Shown here: piece after piece, positions 22,452-34,548 of the stretch
Layout: every line of letters begins with the position of its first letter
Position numbering within the stretch: position 1 is the first letter of the stretch
Assembly: GCA_022559845.1 (NCBI GenBank)
Contig: CM040126.1
Span: forward strand, 49,036,458-49,100,457
Origin: Amorphophallus konjac
Lineage: Eukaryota; Streptophyta; Magnoliopsida; Alismatales; Araceae
Direction of reading: 5' to 3'
DNA: 64,000 bases
Notes under the pieces: model-generated
What the model saw: the letters and a program-made list of their open reading frames with translations, nothing else
The model's database searches: none
Told to the model about the DNA's origin: nothing
Program-made: the position numbers and the translations under genes

Positions 22452-23524
22452 GGGGCAGCGTTGTGAAACAGAAGAAGAGAGAAGAGGATCAAGAGAAGAA
22501 GGGAACAGAAGAAGAGAGAAGAGGAAGAGGGGAGAGGCTAGAGGGAAGGCTGCTGGTTCGGCTAAGGTTCCCAGCGTCCGAAGAGAAGAGGAAGCTACAT
22601 CCATCCCCATCTGAAAGGTGAAGAAGAAAGAGAGAGAGGGTGAGAAAGAGAGAGGGGAGAGAGGGGGAAGAGCTTGTGCTCTGTTCCTCCTTCTCCCCCA
22701 CCGATGTATCTTCTTTCCCCCACCTCAACACTTAGCTTTTTTTTCATCTTCTCCGTTGTATTCTCCCCCGTGCTTTGGGGGTAGATCTCCTTTCCCCTTG
22801 AGGATGAATAAAAGAGTGACTCTTGTGGGCGTAAATGGCATTCTATTGCTCTCACCTCTTCCCCTTTTCTTCCGTTTTCTCCCTCCCGGTTTTCAACATC
22901 ACCTGGGGTCCTCAGAAGCTTGCCCTTCTATGGCATGAGCTCTGAGGGAACCAGTTCGAAGGGTGAACATTCATGGCCACCTGTAGCCTACATCTGTCCC
23001 GTTCCACGAAGTCATCACCCGTGAGTGGTGAGAGCTCTCGAAGGCTAGTCCTCGAGCTTTCCAACACTCACATTTGGGTTATTGGACCGACATGAGGTCC
23101 AGATTTGAGGTGCACCCCGGAGTTATCCGTTTGGTGTTCCTTATTGCTCTCTGGCAACTCCCAGTCCAGGGGAGGTGCTGCCCAAAATTCGCCAGGATGA
23201 GAACACTCAAGAACAGACGAGCAGGATGAGTTCTCTGAGCATAAGAACAATCGAACAAGCGAGCAAGCTAAGTCCTCGGAAGATAAGAACAGTCCATGCC
23301 TGAAGCTGCCCCTGAATCAAGTTAAACATCTAAGTTCTTGCATAATAAACCCCTCAAGTAAACATCCAAATACAAGTACTCATTCACCTCAACAAATGTT
23401 AAGAAGCATTACAATGATTTAAAATGTCAATTGAACAAACAATCTGCTCATTTGATCAATCTGCAAGTTGAAGAAATAAGAATAGAGGCAATAAGAATCA
23501 AACAGATTGAGATAAAACCCACAT

Positions 23525-23840
23525 AAGCTATTCCGGTGTGCCCTTAATCCGGCGTGGGTTAACCCGACGCGTTACCCCCCCCCCCCCCCCGCGCCGGTTT
23601 AGCCCCACACTCAAATTCATCTTCAAACTCCTGAGCCTCAATCCGGCGCGCCCTCCCACTCTTGGCTGATCCGGCGCGCCCCCCTTGTGTTCCCTCGACC
23701 GGCGCGCCCCTCCTTTATGCTCCCTTACCCGGCGCCCTCCTTTGAGGTCCCAATCCGACGCGGCTCCCCCCTTTGTCCATTTCGAACCCGGCGCGCCCCC
23801 TCTTCTCCTTTGACATCTCCTTAATCCGGCACCCCCCCCC
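23525..23840 (+). repeat. CCGGCGCGCC array 2
   Basis: About nine units of 33-38 bases share the core [A/T]CCGGCGCGCCC with C/T-rich linkers. A C15-type homopolymer lies near 23575. Array 1 shares the core, but the linkers differ. Confidence 0.8.
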
Positions 23841-24766
23841 CTTAATCCCATTTAAAAAGGGAATAAATAGCTGAATATAGAGAGATTCAAAGCAAAAAAA
23901 GCGAAGATAACAGAAGATCAATGCCAAATAAAAAAAATGAAAGGAACTCTATTACCCGTGCTTCAATTAAAATTTTGTTCCGGTGGCGCTGCCCCCTCGA
24001 CCCTCGCGACCTGACCGGGCAGGTCGAACCCCTCGACCTGACCGGGCAGGTCGATCCGCGTGTGAGGGCGCACGTTGGCGAGCTCGGGCTACGCACTTAA
24101 TAATCCACTCTCTCGGACTGGATGCAAAGAGAAAATCAACGACGCCTTATGGTATTGGACGTGGTTTACGGAATTTCCGACATGGCCACATTCCGAAACA
24201 TGTCCGGCCAACAGTCCATCAACTTGACCCGTCCTTACCGGGATCCAATCCCGCATTCTCATTAAACTTGCCTCGTTCGTGGCAGACATCCGCGCAGTTT
24301 TGTTACCGTCTTTTATACCACAAACACGGACCTTCGTCCGAACATGAAGTGGCCCATGAGTGGCCGACATCGTCTGAACATTCACGTCCCGATACGGGTT
24401 TCTAGCATAGTTCATCTTTCACTATCCTCCTGCATGATTAGTATTCTCTCTAGGCCGTAGGGCCCTTATTCCCGGCAATCAATCAAGGGTGTTCCCCCCG
24501 TATGGGGGATGTAAATAACGCCGTGGCCTTTACGGCACGGCGGGTTTCGGTCCCGACATGAACTACATAATTGTCTGATTAGTCAGATCGCGCGCACCAT
24601 GGGCTTCCACGAAGCCCGAATAAATCGTCACTTTGTGACTGGCACGCCCTCGCACTAAATAAACGAATTAACCCTGATCAACAAACAAACCGATTCCCCT
24701 TTGAATTTTAGTGCGTCCATAGGCACTTACTCGACAAGAAAGAGAACAAGTCCCTGAGACCCTTAC

Positions 24767-24857
24767 CTGTCGGCAGCAGTGCTCGAGAAAGGTACTGCTC
24801 GATGTTGGACGAGGTCACCAGCTCAGCAGTCGGCCGGCGACTCTGCAGAAGGATGGC
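24767..24857 (-). pseudogene. Antisense accessory gene, 3' end of exon 1
   Basis: This 86-base coding piece (24852-24767), preceded by the target duplication ATGGC, continues the frame of 34544-35181 once the Tekay-type insertion is removed. It then ends at a GTAAGG splice donor in phase 1. Frame continuity on both sides of the insertion, plus matching intron phase, is the evidence that the four pieces were one gene. Confidence 0.75.
24853..24857. repeat. Target-site duplication, left copy (ATGGC)
   Basis: ATGGC precedes TGTAACGACC and is repeated at 34544-34548. Confidence 0.93.
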
Positions 24858-26699
24858 TGTAACGACCTGAGAATCTGATTACCGGGAAGGCCCGATAACC
24901 CGAGACTCGCACCGCCGCCCACGAGCCAGGAGGGCTCGGAAGGGCTAAAAGGAGTGTGGAGGCACAAAGAAATAGGAGATACAGCAGGACAATCAACAAT
25001 TAACAGAAATAAATAACAACTACAGCTACAACAGAGTCCAGTCCAACAGAAAGTACAGTCTAAAGTAGTAAAACGTATCACATGCCAAGTGAACACTCGG
25101 CCCGGCAAGCTGGCAACTGAGAACCTCCGCTCCGCACCCTCGAACCGCGAGGAAGAACCGCTACACCTGAAAAGCAGGGAATGAGTCTCCAAAACAGAGA
25201 CTCAGCAGGGATCCCGCGGAACCCCAACCGGAAACAACGGCGGTAGCGGAAAGGAGAGCTACAACTACAGCAGGAACAGCAAACCGGTGGCCGGTCAAAA
25301 ACTCGGCACTACAGCTACTCCTACTGCCAGAAGGCAGACCTCGATCACGCAGTCGAAGCTACCGAACCACGCTAGTACCACCTACCGAAGTAAGAACACA
25401 CGGCAACCACGCCGTAGAGGCCTGTCCCCCGGACACAGCCGACCTGGACACGCTGTCCAAGGTGCAACCCCGACCATCCGATCGCGGGTACCGCACAACA
25501 AGACCCAACCTCGGTAAAGCCACTAGCACTAATCTCATGACGCGAAAACCAACACACGCGTCACGGCGAACCAACCGAAACTCAACGGTCAACACGACCG
25601 AAAACCCGAAGGTCAAAGTCACAGAGACTGACAGTCTGTCACTCCGTGCTCGACAGGAGTACCACCCACTAGAAGCACAGCCGGTAGCGTCCCCTGACGT
25701 CTTTCACCGCACCGCAGGTGAACCGCCTGACGTGGTAGGTCCTACCCGAGGCGCGAACACCGTACAAGTAACCACAAACAAGTGACTAGCTGGGGTCACG
25801 CCCGTCGACGTGCGTCCACTGTCCCCAACCACGTGTGCACACACAGACCATGCGTCCTAGGTCTGGCCCTCTGACTGGTTTTCCCCTGGCACTGGACTCT
25901 GATTTGACGAGGGGCCCGACGGTAACCAGTCTAAAACCGTCCTCAGGGTAAGCCCGTACACCACTCCCTGGTGCGACCAGCACACGCGTACTGGTAGGCT
26001 ACGACTAGTGGAGGGTCACTGAAGGAGTAGACTCTCAAGTCAACGGAAAACAACGTCCGAATCCGACGACGTACGGGGACCACCCCACGTACCGGCCCCG
26101 TCGCACGGTGACCACAGTCGGAGAAGAAACGGGACTCACAGTCCACGGCCACGCACGCACCGTGCGCTAGAGTCGAGAAAACTCAAGTGGCGCTAAGCCA
26201 CTGGACTCTGGACAGTCCTCTAGACGCACTACACCCAACGGTCCTTGAGTCACAAGACTCGGGGTCAAGACCGTTGTACGCAACAGCACAAGGCCGTCAA
26301 TCTAGTCCAATCTCTAGGTCTAAAACCACGGTAGCACAAGTACCGAGACAACTCACGAGTCGCCAAGACCACTCCCTCGGGAAGGGAACGCAAGGGACCA
26401 AGGCCACCCACACGGGCCACACGGAAAACACAGAAGCACGATTCCCAGGGCAGCACACAAGCCACCACGACGATTTCCCATCTTGTAGCAAGCGGGAAAC
26501 CTCCAGCCCCAGGCCGGATAACTGGACTCGCAGTCCAAGGCCAAACACATGGCCCACATGGGAATCGCCTTCCAAAGAAACCCACGACATGCGGGGGAGA
26601 CCCCACCGCACACACACCGATACACGGTGACTCGATCGAGCGTAACACGAAAGCCCGGAACACGTGGGGTCACCCGGACCCACCACACCTACGGGCACG

Positions 26700-27020
26700 C
26701 TAATCGAGGCAACACGGTCCCTCCTGACACCCCAAAAACACAGACACAGAACCCATGGGGTGTCCGGGATACTCACAAGGCCGGAGGTCGACCACTGGGT
26801 CACAACCGGGTCGACCGGAGACCAAAACAACACAATCGGAGTGCTAAAAGGTCACATGGACCCTTAAGCTCACGGCACGCAAAACGAGGTAAGTGGGACA
26901 ACCTCTGGACACCCAAAGACACGGTCACGGAACTCCACGGGGTGTCCGAGACACTCACGAGACCTAAAGTCAACCACTGGGTCACAACCGGGTTGACCGG
27001 AGGTCAAAACAGCGCAAACA
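26700..27020 (-). repeat. Two ~180-bp direct repeats within the Tekay-type LTR
   Basis: The blocks around CCACTGGGTCACAACCGGGT recur 180 bases apart, with matching GGGGTGTCCG and CACAAGGCC/CACGAGACC flanks. The same pair is present in the other LTR at about 33000-33320. Confidence 0.75.
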
Positions 27021-27030
27021 GGAACCAGAA

Positions 27031-27350
27031 CGTGGTAGTGGTCACCTGGTGACCGCGACCAGATAGTGGTCGACCGGGGACCGCGACCAGATGGTAGCGG
27101 TCGACCGGAGACCGCGACCATGCTGTCACGGTCACCTCACGACCGCAACTAGCCACGCGCAACCCCGCTGGTAGCGGTCGCCCGAGGACCGCGACCAGAT
27201 AGTAGCGGTCATCCCATGACCGCGACTAGACCAAAGCGGTCTATCGCACGACCGCGACGCTCGAAGGCCTCCTCGACCAAAACACAAAGGATGAACGCGG
27301 TTCTCCCAAGACCGCGACCAATGAACGCGGTTTCTGGTGGACCGCGACCA
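27031..27350 (-). repeat. GCGGTC...GACCGCGACC hairpin array in the Tekay-type 3' LTR
   Basis: Nine units of about 35-40 bases have arms [A/T]GCGGTC and GACCGC around 6-9 variable bases, followed by GACCA. The loops vary while the arms stay complementary. Confidence 0.88.
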
Positions 27351-27892
27351 TTTCGGAAAACCGAGAACGGCGGGAAAACCCCAAAAATCCACGCCACGCC
27401 CCCAAACATCCACGGATGAGGGGGAAAACATAGGGGAAGCCCCCAAATAACCCCTAGCATGCATCTACGGCCTCGGATCGGCCAGAAACGCAATGAAACG
27501 GGAGATCGGCCCACAAGCCCTAAAACATGGATTTTGCCCAAATCACCCCGTTTGGCCCGCTCGGCTCACCGTAGCCTACGAAACTTGCGGGAAAGGAAGT
27601 GCACGAGCTGGGGGTCCATCACCCTACCTCCACCGAAGATTTCGTGCACCGTGGACGCCGATCCACGAAGAAAACGCCGTTGAAGCCTCGCCGCTCCACG
27701 AACCACGGCCGAGCTTCACCACGCCCTCGAGCCTCGATCCTCGACCCATCCTCGCCGTCCTCCTCGCCCGCATCGCCCCGCCGCCCCCCGCCTCGGTCCG
27801 TCGGCCGCCGGAGAGGAGAGAGTGAGAGGAGAGAGTGGGAGAAGAGAGAGAGGGTGAGAGTGAGAAATGAGAGGAAGAGAGAGGGTGGGGGG

Positions 27893-27900
27893 TATATATA
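27893..27900 (-). promoter_or_regulatory. TATA box of the Tekay-type 3' LTR
   Basis: TATATATA lies about 340 bases after the U3 start in minus orientation, followed by a C/T-rich initiator region. The 5' LTR copy at 34194-34203 is TATATATATA. Confidence 0.65.
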
Positions 27901-28238
27901 GGAAAATCCGGAAAATCGAAAAATCCCAAAAAATAGAAAATCACACCCTCGCGATCCTCGGAACGCACCGATCGCAACGGTACCACACTCGCCTAGGTGA
28001 ACGGCCCGGTTCACCCGCAACGAGGTTCCGAAGGGAAAGCCGAAACCCACGCCGGGAATCGGAAAACACACGCGGAAAAAGCCGCGGAACGCCTCCGGCC
28101 TCCGAAACGACTCCGGATCGCGCCGATCCGAACACGAAAGATGTCCGAAACGAAATTTCGGACACAACGGAGTCGGACGCTCCGAGAAACCAGATCCGGG
28201 ACCCACGAACGAGGATCCGAAAAACCCGGGGCATTACA

Positions 28239-28251
28239 GCCCTCCCCCCTT
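28239..28251 (-). other. Polypurine tract of the Tekay-type element
   Basis: Minus-strand AAGGGGGGAGGGC directly precedes the 3' LTR. Confidence 0.88.
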
Positions 28252-31151
28252 AAAGGAATTTCGTCCTCGAAATTCAGGACCAAGCACGAAGTCACAGGGG
28301 AAGAACACTGAACGAACTGACAACGCTGTCAGAGCCCCAGCACAGAAAATCTCGGTTCTCATGAAAACACCAGTCCTGAGGGACACAGCCAGACTTACAA
28401 TCACAAGCAACACCTCGCTCCTCGCGCCGAGCACACTGGCCAACAGAGCAGGCATATACCAAAGGACACAGTCCGGCATCACCTCAGACAACGCGAGAAT
28501 CCAACATGGCACCGCAGCCACAATCTCGCTCACCGAGGAAACACAACCCTCGACACGAGCAACAGCTACCGATTCATCCAATGGTCGGCAGACAAATCGC
28601 ACATCAGCTTCGCAGCCAGCTGACAGGTCGCACACCCTCCTCAAGGGAGCAACCAAAACAGAGCCTCCACCAGCTCAAGCAGTCCTCTCCGCAGACCGCA
28701 ACCAGAACATCGGCTCAGCACCAAGAAACACCTCACACATGGCAAGCCGAAAGCCGGACATAACACTGTGCCAACTCTTGTCAGAAGACAAACTTCGACA
28801 AAGTCCAGATCCCATCCGGAAAGGCACATCACAGAAACGACCACCAAAGGTCTCGCTGGCACACGGCTCTCGCCACGCTCGAGCCCCAACAACCAGCATC
28901 TTCTGTCTCTGAAAAGACCATCCACTGGTCACCAACTGCTCGTCAACGGGAAACCTCCGCTTGCTCAGCTTCTTCCTTCTTTCCTGGTCCTCGACCGGGT
29001 CCAAAGGAAACATTCCAAACCTCGGCAAGCCATCCGTCGACTCACACACAGACTGATGCCGCATCTCGAGCTGCACTCCTCTCGGACACCGCATCCGAGC
29101 TCGAACATCGCTCCAACTCGACCCTCTCGGGGAGCACGACGAAACCAAATGACGGATCCTGGTGTCTTCAATCATCACCTCACTGGACTCAGACTCACAG
29201 GGGAATCATCCCATGCTGGTCACCAAACCAGGGATAACCATTGCGACACCAACGTCCTATCAAGGACCATCCTCCGACGCCCATCTCACAAAAGGCCTCC
29301 GCCCACAGGCGTCACTCATCCATCTGGTCTCATCAAATCCTTCGATCAATGCAAGTGGACACCTGCCAATCCCGATTCCGCCCTTACCACAGAGCCACGG
29401 GACACCACCTGAACAGTGCTCACGGGTCCCTAAGCAATAAACATCTCACCGTCACAATCCGACAAGACCGTAGAACCAACAGACACTGCTGTGGTCGGTC
29501 ACACGGTTAGGCTCACCAGCCACTCATAGCCGTCAACCGGGACCCATAGTCTGCCAGAGACCACTTCCCCAAAAATGATCTCATCCGAGGACACGACTGG
29601 GAACACAAGTCGGGCGCCAAGCCACCGACTCTGACCAACACGTCCTCGACCTCCGTCAGGCGACATCCTCAACAACCTCATCCAGGTCCAACACCGACGC
29701 CTGACACGGCTTCCAACATAGGAACAGGGTACTCATGCGGCGCACTAGTCAGCACTTTTCCCCAACACTCCATCCTGCCAGTGCCAACAACCATAATACC
29801 TCGAGGCAACGGCACGGCAACAACACGTTTCACACCGAGGAACCCATCCTCCGATGCTCAACGCAAACTCAGGAATCCGCCCGTAGCAACCAACGCTACG
29901 ATCCTGAACCAGTGGGTTATGGGCCCACCACGCTTCCGCTGCGCACTCAAATCTGCGCGTACAGCCGAGAAAGCAAACACCGCCCAACCAGCACTCGTCC
30001 TTCCGGAACAGCGCCAGCACCCTCACACGACAAGGGAATGGGCACGACTTCTCACAGGCAACCACCCTGCCAAGACAAGGAGCACGTCTCGCACGGACTT
30101 CATGGCACACAAGGCCAACCAATCCGAACACACAATGCAAGACGACGATCCTTAGCCGAACGCAATCTCTCCAACCAAAGGAGAAACCAGCGCACTTTCG
30201 ACCAACGGAAGAACTCCACGCTCGACCTGACCTCGAACCTCGCGCACGCTGGAAACAGCACCATCCAGCACCAAGGAAAACCATCGCTTCCATCAGGTCA
30301 GCGCCTCCGACACATTCGGCGAGTGTCACGTCGGACCACAATCACAGCATCTCTCGATGCACCACCGCTGCAATTCCTCGAACTGCAACACGGCATGCCA
30401 AGAGCCGCAACACGAGCCATAACGACAACCGCCGACGCTCATCCTCGAGTCCCGAACTCGCCGCGGAGCCTTCACATCTCAAACCAACTCCAGGGCGAAC
30501 ACACCCCATTCGCACACAAGAGCGCAGGAGCAAGACATACTGGGACACCACAGCCCAATCCTGCCTCGAAATCCATAAAACAATCGGGACCGACACGTCA
30601 TTTCTGACGCCACAGAGCACGACAAGGACATCAGGCTCGACAAAATAGCCGCTCACCGAGAAGATCCTCCGCTCACCCGAGCACACTTCTCGATCAGAAC
30701 ACCCACTCTGCCACCTTAAACCATGACCTGAACACCTCAGGGGCTGGATAAATCTCAAGCTGGAGTGGCCAAAACCGACAGCAGCTCCCTCAGAGCGCGC
30801 TCACGGCCACTTAACCACGAACAGTCCTCTCCATCCACCTGACCACGCCGTAGATTCCTCGAACGCAGCACCGCGAGCTTACGCCTGCCGGCAACCTCTG
30901 CCCAACGCAGCACAACCAGGGCCACCACCGATGAGGGAGAAGGCTCTCGACCTCGATCCTTAGACCCCACGCTGGCACGAAAGCCGCGGACAGCAATCAC
31001 CTTCACAGCGCCACGTAGCGCACTCAAGCTCTCAAGCGAGAAACAAGGCGGAAAGCGAACACAAAACCCTAAGCCAGCTATCGACTATACTGGACCTTGC
31101 GGACTCTGATCACTGCAATATTTCGAATTCCTATGTACGTCCACAACCACC
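28252..31151 (-). other. Internal region of the Tekay-type element without recognised gag-pol
   Basis: The 2.9-kb GC-rich region carries minus-strand reading frames at 30755-31027, 30342-30758, 29745-30341, 28675-29178 and 28234-28656, some almost back to back, plus plus-strand frames at 28768-29412 and 29735-30607. None shows a knuckle, aspartic protease, polymerase or integrase motif. Del/Tekay internal domains are normally about twice this size. It may be a replaced or scrambled internal domain (LARD-like), and the open frames may only reflect GC content. Confidence 0.45.
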
Positions 31152-31163
31152 GCTCTGATACCA
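31152..31163 (-). other. Primer binding site (iMet) of the Tekay-type element
   Basis: Minus-strand TGGTATCAGAGC lies two bases inside the 5' LTR end at 31166 and fixes the orientation. Confidence 0.93.
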
Positions 31164-33330
31164 GCTGTAACGACCCGAGAATCCGATTACCGGGAAGGCC
31201 CGATAACCCGAGACTCGCACCGCCGCCCACGAGCCGGGAGGGCTCGGAAGGGCTAAAAGGAGTGTGGAGGCACAAAGAAATAGGAGATACAGCAGGACAA
31301 TTCAACAATTAACAGAAATAAATAAACAACTACAACAGAGTCCAGTCCAACAGAAAGTACAGTCTAAAGCAGTAAAACGTACCACATGCCAAGTGAACAC
31401 TCGGCCCGGCAAGCTGGCAACTGAGAACCTCCGCTCCGCACCCTCGAACCGCGAGGAAGAACCGCTACACCTGAAAAGCAGGGAATGAGTCTCCAAAACA
31501 GAGACTCAGCAGGGATCCCGCGGAACCCCAACCGGAAACAACGGCGGTAGCGGAAAGGAGAGCTACAACTACAGCAGGAACAGCAAACCGGTGGCCGGTC
31601 AAAAACTCGGCACTACAGCTACTCCTACTGCCAGAAGGCAGACCTCGATCACGCAGTCGAAGCTACCGAACCACGCTAGTACCACCTACCGAAGTAAAAA
31701 CACACGGCAACCACGCCGTAGAGGCCTGTCCCCCAGACAGCCAACCTGGACACGCTGTCCAAGGTGCAACCCCGACCATCCGATCGCGGGTACCGCACAA
31801 CAAGACCCAACCTCGGTAAAGCCACTAGCACTAATCTCATGACGCGAAAACCAACACACGCGTCACGGCGAACAACCGAACTCAACGGTCAACACGACCA
31901 AAAACCCGAAGGTCAAAGTCACAGAGACTGACAGTCTGTCACTCCGTACTCGACAGGAGTACCACCCACTAGAAGCACAGCCGGTAGCGTCCCCTGACGT
32001 CTTACACCGCACCGCAGGTGAACCGCCTGACGTGGTAGGTCCTACCCGAGGCGCGAACACCGTACAAGTAACCACAAACAAGTGACTAGCTGGGGTCACA
32101 CCCGTCAACGTGCCTCCACTGTCCCCAACCACGTGTGCACACACAGACCACGCGTCCTAGGTCTGGCCCTCTAACTGATTTTCCCCTGGCACTGGACTCT
32201 GATTTGACGAGGGGCCCGACGGTAACCAGTCTAAAACCGTCCTCAGGGTAAGCCCGTACACCACTCCCTGGTGCGACCAGCACACGCGTACTGATAGACT
32301 ATGACTAGTGGAGGGTCACAAAGGAGTAGACTCTCAAGTCAACGGAAAACAACGTCCGAATCCGACGACGTACGGGGACCACCCCACGTACCGGCCCCGT
32401 CGCACGGTGACCACAGTCGGAGAAGAAACGGGACTCACAGTCCACGGCCACGCACGCACCGTGCGCTAGAGTCGAGAAAACTCAAGTGACGCTAAGCCAC
32501 TGGACTCTGGACAGTCCTCCAGACGCACTACACCCAACGGTCCTTGAGTCACAAGACTCGGGGTCAAGACCGTTGTACGCAACAGCACAAGGCCGTCAAT
32601 CTAGTCCAATCTCTAGGTCTAAAACCACGGTAGCACAAGTACGGAGACAGCTCACGAGCCGTCAAGACCACTCCCTCGGGAAGGGAACGCAAGGGACCAA
32701 GGCCACCCACACGGGCCACACGGAAAACACAGAAGCACGATTCCCAGGGCAGCACACAAGCCACCACGACGATTTCCCATCTTGTAGCAAGCGGGAAACC
32801 TCCAACCCCAGGCCGGATAACTGGACTCGGAGTCCAAGGCCAAACACATGGCCCACATGGGAATCGCCTTCCAAAGAGACCCACGACATGCGGGGGAGAC
32901 CCCACCGCACACACACCGATACACGGTGACTCGATCTTGCGTAACACGAAAGCCCGGAACACGTGGGGTCACCCGGACCCACCACACCTATGGGCACGCT
33001 AATCGAGGCAACACGGTCCCTCCCGACACCCCAAAAACACAGACACAGAACCCATGGGGTGTCCGGGATACTCACAAGGCCGGAGGTCGACCACTGGGTC
33101 ACAACCGGGTCGACCGGAGACCAAAATAACACAATCGGAGCGCTAAAAGGTCACCTGGACCCTTAAGCTCGCGACACGTAAAACGAGATAAGTGGGACCT
33201 CCTCTGGACACCCAAAGACACGGTCACGGAACTCCACGGGGTGTCCGAGACACTCACGAGACCTAAAGTCAACCATTGGGTCACAACCGGGTTGACCGGG
33301 GGTCAAAACAGCGCAAACAGGAACCAGAAC

Positions 33331-33650
33331 GTGGTAGTGGTCACCTGGTGACCGCGACCAGATAGTGGTCGACCGGGGACCGCGACCAGATGGTAGCGGT
33401 CGACCGGAGACCGCGACCATGCTGTCACGGTCACCTCACGACCGCAACTAGCCACGCGCAACCCCGCTGGTAGCGGTCGCCCGAGGACCGCGACCAGATA
33501 GTAGCGGTCATCCCATGACCGCGACTAGACCAAAGCGGTCTATCGCACGACCGCTACGCTCGAAGGCCTCCTCGACCAAAACACAAAGGATGAACGCGGT
33601 TCTCCCAAGACCGCGACCAATGAACGCGGTTTCTGGTGGACCGCGATCAT
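33331..33650 (-). repeat. GCGGTC...GACCGCGACC hairpin array, 5' LTR copy
   Basis: This is the same nine units as 27031-27350. From the promoter at 34194 this array would be transcribed in the RNA leader about 0.5-0.85 kb from the start. Confidence 0.88.
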
Positions 33651-34193
33651 TTCGGAAAACCGAGAACGGCGGGAAAACCCCAAAAATCCACGCCACGCCC
33701 CCAAACATCCACGGATGAGGGGGAAAACATAGGGGAAGCCCCCAAATAACCCCTAGCATGCATCTACGGCCTCGGATCGGCCAGAAACGCAATGAAACGG
33801 GAGATCGGCCCACAAGCCCTAAAACATGGATTTTGCCCAAATCACCCCGTTTGGCCCGCTCGGCTCACCGTAGCCTACGAAACTTGCGGGAAAGGAAGTG
33901 CACGAGCTGGGGGTCCATCACCCTACCTCCACCGAAGATTTCGTGCACCGTGGACGCCGATCCACGAAGAAAATGACGTTGAAGCCTCGCCGTTCCACGA
34001 ACCCACGGCCGAGCTTCACCACGCCCTCGAGCCTCGATCCTCGACCCATCCTCGCCGTCCTCCTCGCCCGCATCGCCCCGCCTCACCCCCGCCTCGGTCC
34101 GTCGGCCGCCGGAGAGGAGAGAGTGAGAGGAGAGAGTGGGAGAAGATAGAGAGGGTGAGAGTGAGAAATGAGAGGAAGAGAGAGGGTGGGGGG

Positions 34194-34203
34194 TATATAT
34201 ATA
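34194..34203 (-). promoter_or_regulatory. TATA box of the Tekay-type 5' LTR
   Basis: TATATATATA sits about 340 bases from the U3 end at 34543 and would drive the element's genomic RNA leftward. Confidence 0.65.
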
Positions 34204-34543
34204 GGAAAATCCGGAAAATCGAAAAAATCTTGAAAAAAATAAAATCACACCCTCGCGATCCTCGGAACGCACCGATCGCAACGGTACCACACTCGCCTAG
34301 GTGAACGGCCCGGTTCACCCGCAACGAGGTTCCGAAGGGAAAGCCGAAACCAACGCCGGGAATCGGAAAACACACGCGGAAAAAGTCACGGAACGCCTCC
34401 AGGCCTCCGAAACGACTCCGGATCGCGCCGATCCGAACACGAAAGATGTCTGAAACGAAATTTCGGACACAACGGAGTCGGATGCTCCGAGAAACCAGAT
34501 TCGAGACCCACGAACGAGGATCCGAAAAACCCGGGGCATTACA

Positions 34544-34548
34544 ATGGC
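34544..34548. repeat. Target-site duplication, right copy (ATGGC)
   Basis: It matches 24853-24857 exactly. Confidence 0.93.

Larger units (their letters stand above)
21606..24766 (-). other. Intron of the antisense accessory gene, with unclassified repeat DNA
   Basis: Donor GTAAGG (24766-24761) and acceptor TTCAG (21610-21606) on the minus strand join exons in matching phase (1 base + 2 bases). The 3.16-kb interval is far longer than a simple plant intron. It contains two CCGGCGCGCC arrays, a plus-strand TATATAAAAG box at 22443 and an AATAAA at 22806, so another LTR-like element has probably settled inside. Its ends could not be fixed. Confidence 0.5.
24858..28238 (-). repeat. 3' LTR of the Tekay/Del-type element
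   Basis: It is 3381 bases long. On the minus strand U3 is the short part next to 28238 and the TATA box lies at 27893-27900, so about 3 kb lies downstream of the promoter. Confidence 0.92.
24858..34543 (-). mobile_element. Tekay/Del-type LTR retrotransposon, non-autonomous, 3.38-kb LTRs
   Basis: The element lies on the minus strand. Its 5' LTR is 31166-34543 and its 3' LTR 24858-28238. An iMet primer site (31152-31163) and a polypurine tract (28239-28251) flank a 2.93-kb internal part. Read on the minus strand the LTR runs TGTAATGCCCC...CGTTACA, and the 3' internal end has the ATTTCGAGGACGAAATTCC string typical of Del/Tekay elements just before the polypurine tract. No capsid, protease, polymerase, integrase or chromodomain motif is recognisable. 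The LTRs differ at roughly 2% by eye. It sits inside exon 1 of the antisense accessory gene. Confidence 0.88.
31166..34543 (-). repeat. 5' LTR of the Tekay/Del-type element
   Basis: It is 3378 bases long and about 98% identical by eye to 24858-28238. It ends CATTACA on the plus strand, next to the duplication ATGGC. Promoter TATA is at 34194-34203. Confidence 0.92.

Noticed and set aside
29735..30607. 290-codon plus-strand ORF in the Tekay-type interior
   Set aside because: It runs against the element's orientation, has no domain motif and overlaps equally long frames on the other strand.
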